Source of the DNA: Candidatus Borrarchaeota archaeon
GTDB taxonomy: Archaea > Asgardarchaeota > Sifarchaeia > Borrarchaeales > Borrarchaeaceae
Direction of reading: 5' to 3'
DNA length: 6,621 nt
Assembly (NCBI GenBank): GCA_016840645.1
Contig: JAEORY010000222.1
Coordinates: 1 to 6,621 of the forward strand
A program made the translations under genes and the position numbers. Position 1 is the stretch's first letter, and the number at the start of each line of letters is the position of its first letter. The notes below the pieces were generated by a model, which was not told the origin of the DNA, ran no database searches, and saw only the letters and a list, made by a program, of their open reading frames with translations. Positions 1 through 4,413 of this stretch are shown here, in pieces.

Positions 1-362
1 CACAAATGTCAAGAGGCATTGAATTTCAAAAAGGAAACTTTTTGAAACGCATAAAAAACTATATCCCGCTTATAGTGCCTCTCTTTATATCTGCAATTAA
101 AAGAGCATGGAAACTGGCAGAAGCGATGGACTCGAAAGCCTGGGGGGCTGCAAAAAAAAGGACATTTTTATATGAATTACAAATGTCTTCAGTCGATTAT
201 ATCATTATTGTTATAGTAACGATAGTTTTCGCTATAGTGATTTACATTAGATATGTTATTGGCTTGCCCACATGGGCAGAATGGACTTTACCTCCATACT
301 TAGAACTAAAAGTTATAGGAAAATGGATTTTAGATTATGTTGTTAGTTTTTTAAATATTTAG
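1..362 (+). CDS. ECF transporter transmembrane T subunit (EcfT/CbiQ-like), 5' truncated
   Basis: This is the C-terminal part of what looks like the EcfT/CbiQ subunit, the membrane scaffold that couples the ATPases of an energy-coupling-factor importer to a vitamin- or metal-binding S component. The frame is open to the left edge, so the Met at base 6 is probably internal. The visible part has M-S-R-G-I-E-F, then a hydrophobic stretch (I-P-L-I-V-P-L-F-I-S-A-I), then A-E-A-M-D-S-K-A-W-G. This order resembles the two Ala-Arg-Gly-type coupling-helix motifs of the family, although the second motif is altered to S-K-A-W. A strong membrane helix (Y-I-I-I-V-I-V-T-I-V-F) follows. The substrate cannot be deduced, because the ATPase and S-component genes are not in view. 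The gene converges on the next one, with 36 bases between them. Confidence 0.72.
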   Translation, partial: QMSRGIEFQKGNFLKRIKNYIPLIVPLFISAIKRAWKLAEAMDSKAWGAAKKRTFLYELQMSSVDYIIIVIVTIVFAIVIYIRYVIGLPTWAEWTLPPYLELKVIGKWILDYVVSFLNI

Positions 363-389
363 AATGAAAAAATGATACTAACATGAGCC

Positions 390-397
390 AAAAAAAA
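390..397 (-). terminator. Oligo-T run after the secreted-protein gene
   Basis: Read on the minus strand, eight consecutive T residues begin two bases beyond the TAG stop of the large gene. T-runs of this kind are the usual signal for archaeal transcription termination. No stem is needed, and none is obvious. Confidence 0.5.
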
Positions 398-398
398 T

Positions 399-3335
399 CT
401 ATAATTCTAAAGTGATGTCATCAAACAGTTTTCGTTTTCCAATGAGAGTCAACAGCAGGCCTATGCCGCTTATCGCGCCTATTCGGGCAGTTAATGAAAT
501 TGCTGTGAGATTGAGACCTTGCGTAATTGTAAGACTAAGTTTTAGTTGTGAGGTTTGGTAACCCGATTTTTCGACGGTGACGGTTATCACATATTCACCT
601 GGTGGTAAACCTGAGGTATCTAGCACTGCTTCATAACTGCCTGGCTCGAATTCTTCACAGTTAAGGGTGTAATTAGAGTTCAGTGTGATGGTAACATGGG
701 CTTGCTCGATTGGGACACCTTGTTCATCAGTAACTTTTACCAAAATCTCCCTTTGGGCGTTATTACTTAGACGAGTGTCATTTTCCAAGTTAACTGTCAC
801 TAGTAATGATGCCGTTTCAGTTGATGAGCCACTTCCCCCTCCATTGTCATCATCTCCGCTCCCTCCGCCCTCGTTGCTGCCGCCATCTCCATCTGTCGGG
901 TCATCAGGGTCATTGGTTTCAAGTGAAACATTCGTCCCTATATAGGCATCGGCGATGGTTATCCCATAGCACAGTCCCGAACTGCCACCCTGAGGGGAGT
1001 TGCCATCTTCCGTAAAACTGGCGTGATACCAGTAGGTTTCCTGTGCGCCGATTAAGGCGTTGGACATCCCTAGCGTATCGCTTGAGGTGGCCACCATCTG
1101 CCTGGAGGCCGCACTCACCAAGTCCGCCCGGTTTTGTAGCTTAGCATCACTTAGGTAGGTGGCCAGTTTTTGCAGGGCATAACTGCTGCCGTAAGCCGGT
1201 CGAAGGGCGTTGAGTTCCACTGAGGTGGCGAATACTCCTTTAGTCTTGAAATTGTGGTCTCCCAGGCGTGAACTACCAGTGAAGGGAACGTTCCAGGCGT
1301 ATTGCCAGGTTATCAGCCACTCGGCAGTCAGGTTTGCTTTGGTTAGGTAGAGGGTATTATCGGTAAGTTCGTAAAAGCGAATTAGGGTCTTGAGCATATA
1401 TTCGGCGCTTTTGGAGTCGATGATATGCTTTTTATAGCCGTAATTGAAGTCGTAGCGCCCGGTATCCGCCCCAAAGAAGCGTGCCTTATCTACAAACTCG
1501 GTGATGTAATAATTCATAGCCAGCGTCGCGGCGTCCGAATAGGTGGTATTGCCGGTTAACGTCGCTAATTCCATCAGGCTCAACGCAAGAGTTACGCCGC
1601 CGCAGCCTGCGATATCGTTGCAACTGGAACTGAGTCCATTGGTCCAGGTGTTGCCAAACGTCCCGTTAGCAAACTGTTTAACTACAAAGATGTTGATGGC
1701 CGCTTCCACATACGCTAGCCAGTCGGGATGGCTGTCACCATATTGCTCCGCCACTAGATAACATTGCAGCAGGTTAGATAGTACCTCCCCGCTCTTGACG
1801 GTATGTACATCGCCGCCATGATCTCTGGCGTTAGCATACGAGGTATTGGTCTCCAGGTAGTAATCGGGTAATAGCCAGCCGTACTCATTCAGCGTGACGG
1901 ACGAGGGATTACGGCTCAAGTCCACGAATTCATCGATTATGTGGTTGGCAGTTGTAATCATGGAGTTGTTACCCGTCTGATAGCCATAATAGAGTAACGC
2001 ATATGCCAGGGCGTGTTGCTGCCCTAATTGACCACCTATGGAGCCGTTGCTTCCACCCAGGAATTCTACGGGAGTTCCATCACTGAAAAAGCCTGCCAAG
2101 AACAAGTATTCGTTATCAGTGTCATTTTCATGATAAAAGGTGCGGTAGGCGAGTTCGGCTTTGAGTTGTAGGATAGCTGGCATGCTTAACGTGGGATTGA
2201 CCGTTGAATAATTGCCGTTAATCCAATCCCATCCCAACTGTACTGGTGCGATGAATCCGTAATTGGGGGTAGTTGTCATGCCCAGATAGAGTCGGTAGGT
2301 TTTTTTGAGAGTGGTATTGGCATCGACGGTCAGGGAGTTCTTGTTGAAGGTCCACTCATACTGGTCGCGGCAACCTGGATTGTCCTGATTAATCTGATTA
2401 TGAAGATGTTTTGTATATGCATATCCTTCTCGTTGTGAGCCACCACTGGTCCAACCTCCCAGGTAGTTGATGAGGTCAAAATGATCATCATTACCTTGAT
2501 AACCCAGTGAGGAGTTACCAGTATGCTCCTGTCCGCCATACACATAAGTGGGAGTGGTAAGTAAGCCACACACAAAGTCATCGTACTCCCAGATAACTGA
2601 TGGTACGCTGAGGCGCTCCTGCTCCACGATGAGATACTGAGACTGGTTGCGTAAATCAGTCATGGGAAAATCAGGTGTTACCTGCCGATCTGCGGTATTC
2701 AAGTCGTAAAGGTTGCCGTTATAAAAGCAGCCGGGCATCATTAAGGTATCAGCTTTACGTGGGGTTACTGCTGCTGGATGGGTGATCGAAACATTGAAAG
2801 GTAGGAGCACTGCCTCTTCTACTGAGTCATTCAAATGTTCCCAGTGCCGTTCGATCTCTACATAATCCCACCCGTCTCGGATGGTGTAATAATCGGTGAC
2901 CTGCCAGAAATGGTCATTCGTGTCAATGATGGTCACACATTCCTGATAAAATTCTTCCCAACTGACACCTACCCGTTTAGGATAGATTTCTCTGATAGTG
3001 TAACTCCTAACCGGCGATTGCGAGGTATCTGGGGCTATTGAAACTTGAAAATGTCCCATGGTGGCAATTTCAGTCCAGTCATTACCATTCCACACGAAAA
3101 AGTAGGGTAAATAAGTGATTTGCTGTCCCGGGGGATTCTCCAGCAGTTCCTCAGTCATGAAACTGATGCGGATCCGCCCATTATCGATGGTGGGATCCAT
3201 AAATCCATCACCGTTATAATCGGTGGTCCCATCAAAGGAGATATCGGCCTTGACCTGCTGACTAAAAAAAGGTAAACCGAGTAATAACACCCCTATGAGG
3301 AATAAAACCCTATATTTTGCAGAATGAGGCACCAT
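399..3335 (-). CDS. Large secreted protein with C-terminal membrane anchor, possible (alpha/alpha)-barrel carbohydrate-active enzyme
   Basis: I cannot assign a family to this 978-residue protein. Residues 1-31 form a signal peptide: a basic start, the hydrophobic L-F-L-I-G-V-L-L-L-G-L-P-F-F, and a likely cut after V-K-A. About 32-350 is rich in Trp and Tyr with beta-type patterns. About 360-800 holds repeated helical stretches with conserved-looking aromatic, Gly-Gly and Asp-His-Gly-Gly-Asp motifs. This resembles secreted (alpha/alpha)6-barrel glycosidases or lyases, which is inference only. About 805-838 is a Gly/Ser/Asp linker. About 840-938 is an Ig-like beta-sandwich (V-T-D-E-Q-G-V-P-I...; L-P-P-G-E-Y-V-I-T-V). 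A membrane helix near 945-966 and a basic stop-transfer K-R-K end the protein. Many Asn-X-Ser/Thr sequons suggest a glycosylated surface protein. The gene has no partner nearby and is visibly richer in G+C than its neighbours, which fits acquisition by transfer. The ATG at 3335 is the first that gives a complete signal peptide. Confidence 0.8.
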   Translation of the reverse strand: MVPHSAKYRVLFLIGVLLLGLPFFSQQVKADISFDGTTDYNGDGFMDPTIDNGRIRISFMTEELLENPPGQQITYLPYFFVWNGNDWTEIATMGHFQVSIAPDTSQSPVRSYTIREIYPKRVGVSWEEFYQECVTIIDTNDHFWQVTDYYTIRDGWDYVEIERHWEHLNDSVEEAVLLPFNVSITHPAAVTPRKADTLMMPGCFYNGNLYDLNTADRQVTPDFPMTDLRNQSQYLIVEQERLSVPSVIWEYDDFVCGLLTTPTYVYGGQEHTGNSSLGYQGNDDHFDLINYLGGWTSGGSQREGYAYTKHLHNQINQDNPGCRDQYEWTFNKNSLTVDANTTLKKTYRLYLGMTTTPNYGFIAPVQLGWDWINGNYSTVNPTLSMPAILQLKAELAYRTFYHENDTDNEYLFLAGFFSDGTPVEFLGGSNGSIGGQLGQQHALAYALLYYGYQTGNNSMITTANHIIDEFVDLSRNPSSVTLNEYGWLLPDYYLETNTSYANARDHGGDVHTVKSGEVLSNLLQCYLVAEQYGDSHPDWLAYVEAAINIFVVKQFANGTFGNTWTNGLSSSCNDIAGCGGVTLALSLMELATLTGNTTYSDAATLAMNYYITEFVDKARFFGADTGRYDFNYGYKKHIIDSKSAEYMLKTLIRFYELTDNTLYLTKANLTAEWLITWQYAWNVPFTGSSRLGDHNFKTKGVFATSVELNALRPAYGSSYALQKLATYLSDAKLQNRADLVSAASRQMVATSSDTLGMSNALIGAQETYWYHASFTEDGNSPQGGSSGLCYGITIADAYIGTNVSLETNDPDDPTDGDGGSNEGGGSGDDDNGGGSGSSTETASLLVTVNLENDTRLSNNAQREILVKVTDEQGVPIEQAHVTITLNSNYTLNCEEFEPGSYEAVLDTSGLPPGEYVITVTVEKSGYQTSQLKLSLTITQGLNLTAISLTARIGAISGIGLLLTLIGKRKLFDDITLEL

Positions 3336-3344
3336 AATCCCCGA

Positions 3345-3367
3345 TAAACTTTAAATTAAACTTTAAA
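3345..3367. repeat. Tandem 11-base direct repeat TAAACTTTAAA upstream of the secreted-protein gene
   Basis: TAAACTTTAAA occurs exactly at 3345-3355 and 3357-3367, one base apart and 10-32 bases before the ATG of the large minus-strand gene. The 12-base period is close to one helical turn. If transcription starts near 3371, as the box at 3394-3402 implies, the repeat lies in the leader. It could be an operator, or AT-rich sequence that itself acts as a TATA element. Confidence 0.5.
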
Positions 3368-3393
3368 GTAAGCACCCCCAGCATTTCAGCGAC

Positions 3394-3402
3394 CTTTATA
3401 AG
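3394..3402 (-). promoter_or_regulatory. TATA-like box for the secreted-protein gene
   Basis: On the minus strand this reads CTTATAAAG, close to an archaeal box A. It predicts a start near 3371 and a leader of about 36 bases. The G-rich GGGG a few bases before the ATG is only a weak ribosome-binding site. The assignment rests on position and composition alone. Confidence 0.45.
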
Positions 3403-3523
3403 CCCCTCTTAAAAGACAAAACCTTTCTAATAATATCGTCAAAAAATTAGAAAATAAGATATTTTTTTCTATATAGAATGTGATTGTTCGGTCGTAAATC
3501 GAACTATACATTGAGAAAAAGTG

Positions 3524-3530
3524 TTTTAAA
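3524..3530 (+). promoter_or_regulatory. Candidate TATA box of tRNA-Ser
   Basis: TTTTAAA lies about 35-41 bases before the mature 5' end of tRNA-Ser. It would give a short leader of roughly ten bases, removed by RNase P. A second AT-rich run (TATAATATA, 3555-3563) abuts the tRNA and is too close to act as its box A. Confidence 0.3.
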
Positions 3531-3579
3531 TCCAATACTACAATGTCTAAATGATATAATATACGCCGGGGTAGCCAAG

Positions 3580-3611
3580 AGAACACACCAAAATATGTGT
3601 TATTCTGGAAA
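3580..3611 (+). other. tRNA-Ser intron 1, D-loop
   Basis: About 32 bases. Central helix CCA (3575-3577) with TGG (3606-3608); 5' bulge AGA (3578-3580) cut after its second base; inner helix GAA/TTC (3581-3583/3603-3605) continued by CACA/TGTG (3584-3587/3596-3599). The 3' cut is placed after 3611 and could be after 3610. The outer helix is weak, so this is a relaxed BHB. Splicing gives a normal D-loop containing G18-G19. Confidence 0.65.
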
Positions 3612-3623
3612 CGGTACGGCGGC

Positions 3624-3650
3624 AGATTTGACAAAAGTCATATCCGCTAC
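3624..3650 (+). other. tRNA-Ser intron 2, position 28/29 in the anticodon stem
   Basis: 27 bases. Central helix GGCG (3618-3621) with CGCT (3645-3648), four pairs including one G-U. 5' bulge GCA (3622-3624) and 3' bulge ACA (3649-3651) are each cut after the second base. The inner helix is GAT-T-TGAC with GTCA-T-ATC (3625-3632/3637-3644), with one T-T mismatch and an AAAA loop. The site is non-canonical: it splits the anticodon stem, whose 5' strand GC|AGG exists only after splicing. Confidence 0.8.
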
Positions 3651-3659
3651 AGGCTCGAG

Positions 3660-3692
3660 ATCTCAAAAGCGCAAAAACCTAGAAAAAGAGAG
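3660..3692 (+). other. tRNA-Ser intron 3, canonical position 37/38
   Basis: 33 bases, at the usual archaeal tRNA intron site. Outer helix AGG/CCT (3651-3653/3694-3696). The central helix CTC (3654-3656) with GAG (3688-3690) has a G-A mismatch where a fourth pair would be. 3' bulge AGA (3691-3693) is cut before A38. The inner helix is poor (TCT/AGA only), making this the least convincing fold of the five, although the exon junction is well supported. Confidence 0.7.
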
Positions 3693-3707
3693 ACCTGCTG
3701 ACCCAGT

Positions 3708-3729
3708 GTAAATAAGTGCGTTTATGGAA
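3708..3729 (+). other. tRNA-Ser intron 4, variable arm
   Basis: 22 bases. Outer GAC/GTC (3700-3702/3731-3733), central CCA/TGG (3703-3705/3725-3727), bulges GTG (3706-3708) and AAG (3728-3730), inner TAAA/TTTA (3709-3712/3721-3724) with an eight-base loop. Splicing creates the variable-arm hairpin GACC-CAGT-GGTC. A shift of one base at the 3' end is possible. Confidence 0.75.
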
Positions 3730-3746
3730 GGTCGCATGGGTTCAAA

Positions 3747-3775
3747 AGAGTGTGTGGGGTTCCCTCCTCTGGAAG
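3747..3775 (+). other. tRNA-Ser intron 5, T-loop position 59/60
   Basis: 29 bases. The T stem is the outer helix. Central helix TTCA (3741-3744) with TGGA (3770-3773), four pairs with one G-U; bulges AAA (3745-3747) and AGT (3774-3776); inner GAG/CTC (3748-3750/3767-3769). Splicing yields the canonical loop TTCAAAT. Confidence 0.85.
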
Positions 3776-3793
3776 TCCCATCCCCGGCATCAC

Positions 3794-3800
3794 TTTTTTT
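3794..3800 (+). terminator. Oligo-T terminator of tRNA-Ser
   Basis: Seven T residues begin five bases after the discriminator base of tRNA-Ser. This is the expected position for termination of an archaeal tRNA transcript. The 121 bases from here to the convergent tRNA-Gly hold no gene that I can see. Confidence 0.6.
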
Positions 3801-3935
3801 GAAAATCCTGCGTTTCAAACATAATATAGCATTGAATCTTAGCTACATTCTTTGAGATTTCAAGGTTTTTATTTAAGGCTATAAATTTCTAGAAAGAGCA
3901 ATTTTTAGAATATAAAACTGATGCGGCCGCCGGGA

Positions 3936-3963
3936 GTTTCCAATAGGAGAACATCACCTATTT
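3936..3963 (-). other. tRNA-Gly intron 5, T-loop position 59/60
   Basis: 28 bases. Outer helix is the T stem CCGGG/CCCGG. Central helix TTC with GAA plus an A-G mismatch (3969-3966 with 3941-3938); inner helix AATAGG/CCTATT, six perfect pairs (3962-3957/3947-3942). Cutting after A59 and before T60 restores TTCAAAT. Confidence 0.85.
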
Positions 3964-3976
3964 TTTGAACCCGGGT

Positions 3977-4019
3977 CTCCTGAAATGCATACCATCTAAA
4001 ATTGATGATATATAAACTT
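3977..4019 (-). other. tRNA-Gly intron 4, variable region (about 45/46)
   Basis: About 43 bases. Central helix CCTG (4025-4022) with CAGG (3982-3979). 5' bulge ATA and 3' bulge AGA are cut after their second bases. A strong inner helix pairs ATATCATC with GATGGTAT (4011-4004/3996-3989). A register with central CTGA/TCAG would instead give an intron of 41 bases and a six-base variable region, so the exact ends are uncertain. Confidence 0.65.
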
Positions 4020-4027
4020 ATCAGGCT

Positions 4028-4051
4028 TTCTTCACGACTGTGAAGTCAGTT
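4028..4051 (-). other. tRNA-Gly intron 3, canonical position 37/38
   Basis: 24 bases. Outer helix CAGGC/GCCTG (4062-4058/4026-4022) is the anticodon stem. Central CTCC (4057-4054) pairs with GAAG (4033-4030) at three of four positions. Bulges are CAA and AAA. The inner helix AC-GAC/GTCGT has a bulged T. The alternative hairpin CTTCAC/GTGAAG (4045-4040/4035-4030) would compete with the central helix. Confidence 0.75.
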
Positions 4052-4062
4052 TGGGAGGCCTG

Positions 4063-4092
4063 TTCGATCTAAGAAAGTTTTTCTTTCTTAGT
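4063..4092 (-). other. tRNA-Gly intron 2, position 26/27
   Basis: 30 bases, dominated by a perfect nine-pair inner hairpin CTAAGAAAG/CTTTCTTAG (4091-4083/4077-4069). Three-base bulges CAA and AAC sit at the expected places. The four-base central segment pairs poorly (G-C and G-U only), but is flanked by a five-pair outer helix GGCCT/AGGCC (4103-4099/4061-4057). Splicing joins D stem and A26 directly to the anticodon stem. Confidence 0.75.
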
Positions 4093-4104
4093 TGTCCTAG
4101 GCCA

Positions 4105-4124
4105 TTCTAGGAGAATATTCCTCT
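4105..4124 (-). other. tRNA-Gly intron 1, D-loop
   Basis: About 20 bases. Central helix CTAG (4130-4127) with CTAG (4110-4107); bulges CAA (4126-4124) and AAT (4106-4104); inner helix beginning GAG/CTC (4123-4121/4113-4111). A neighbouring register with central TCTA/TAGA gives a 22-base intron (4104-4125) and a shorter D-loop. Either register restores GTCT/GGAC. Confidence 0.65.
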
Positions 4125-4154
4125 TGCTAGACCACGACCGCATCTTTTAGTTTG

Positions 4155-4180
4155 TATTTATAGCCAAATATTTGTATATA
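4155..4180 (-). promoter_or_regulatory. AT-rich promoter candidate for tRNA-Gly
   Basis: On the minus strand TATAAATA (4162-4155) and AAATATTT (4173-4166) lie 14-32 bases before the mature 5' end of tRNA-Gly. The second is better spaced for a short leader. No further support is visible. Confidence 0.3.
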
Positions 4181-4397
4181 GAGATAGAATTTAAACTATT
4201 GAGGGATATGGATTGTTTAGAAGTATCTCCATCATTCAAGCATTTCAATGACCTTATATTACTTTCGCTTTAAAACAATTTAAGAGTTTAGAAGACTATA
4301 GAATCAGGAGATACATAATTTCTTAAAATTAAAAACAATTAAGTGTCTATAATCTACTGATAAACTATTAATCTCTTAGGGAAAATTTCAAAGAACT
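4181..4397. other. Non-coding spacer upstream of rfcS
   Basis: AT-rich DNA between the divergent tRNA-Gly and rfcS, with no supported reading frame or RNA gene. It should hold the rfcS promoter. TATA-like runs occur near 4251-4257 (CTTATAT) and 4269-4276, but none can be chosen from sequence alone. Confidence 0.6.
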
Positions 4398-4403
4398 AGG
4401 AGA
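4398..4403 (+). promoter_or_regulatory. Shine-Dalgarno sequence of rfcS
   Basis: AGGAGA lies ten bases before the ATG at 4414 and supports that start. It shows that translation is expected from upstream of the in-frame stop, not from an internal start after it. Confidence 0.6.
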
Positions 4404-4413
4404 ACTGGTAAAT

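Larger units (their letters stand above)
3565..3789 (+). tRNA. tRNA-Ser(CGA) interrupted by five BHB introns
   Basis: This is a class II serine tRNA for UCG codons, readable only after removing five inserts. The acceptor stem is perfect: GCCGGGG (3565-3571) with CCCCGGC (3782-3788). Exons are 3565-3579, 3612-3623, 3651-3659, 3693-3707, 3730-3746 and 3776-3789, 82 bases in all. U8-A9 is followed by D-stem GCC/GGC with D-loop AAGCGGTAC (A14, G15, G18-G19, A21). The anticodon arm is GCAGG-CTCGAGA-CCTGC, five Watson-Crick pairs with U33, anticodon CGA and G37. The variable arm is GACC-CAGT-GGTC. The T arm is ATGGG-TTCAAAT-CCCAT, a canonical loop. CCA is not encoded. Oddities are A73, where archaeal tRNA-Ser normally has G73, and the number of introns. 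T-loop and 28/29 junctions are firm; D-loop and variable ends may shift by a base. Confidence 0.85.
3922..4141 (-). tRNA. tRNA-Gly(CCC) interrupted by five BHB introns
   Basis: A glycine tRNA for GGG codons, on the minus strand. Acceptor GCGGTCG (4141-4135) pairs with CGGCCGC (3929-3923) through one G-U; A73 is 3922. Exons in reading order are 4141-4125, 4104-4093, 4062-4052, 4027-4020, 3976-3964 and 3935-3922, 75 bases in all. U8-G9 is followed by D stem GTCT/GGAC with G18-G19 in the loop. The anticodon arm CAGGC-CTCCCAA-GCCTG is fully paired with anticodon CCC, the usual glycine loop. The T arm is CCGGG-TTCAAAT-CCCGG. CCA is not encoded. Four T residues (3917-3914) lie just downstream as a possible terminator. 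Acceptor, anticodon and T arms are secure; the variable region (modelled as ATAC) and D-loop length are less certain. It converges with tRNA-Ser, 132 bases apart. Confidence 0.85.

Noticed and set aside
3622..3638. tRNA-Ser anticodon read directly as TGA from TTTGAC.
   Set aside because: It would put C at position 37 and leave an A-C pair closing the loop. Removing the 28/29 and 37/38 introns gives five perfect pairs and CTCGAGA.
3484..3711. Plus-strand reading frame of 75 codons, and a minus-strand frame at 3386-3634, in the intergenic region.
   Set aside because: Both overlap the interrupted tRNA-Ser and its upstream DNA, lack recognisable protein features and are explained by chance.
3654..3930. 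Sites resembling cloning sites (CTCGAG and AGATCT at 3654-3663, CCCGGG at 3970-3975, GCGGCCGC at 3923-3930), suggesting vector sequence.
   Set aside because: Each lies in conserved tRNA parts: the Ser anticodon loop with the 5' end of its intron, the Gly T stem and the Gly acceptor. They are explained by tRNA structure.
4003..4010. A C-box-like TGATGA on the plus strand, as for a C/D guide RNA.
   Set aside because: It lies in the complement of the tRNA-Gly variable-region intron, with no D box at a suitable distance.
3923..4142. A plus-strand tRNA beginning GCGGCCG with a T-loop-like TTCGATC at 4063.
   Set aside because: The plus-strand acceptor has a C-A mismatch and lacks U8, and no T stem closes TTCGATC. 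The minus strand gives a consistent tRNA-Gly.
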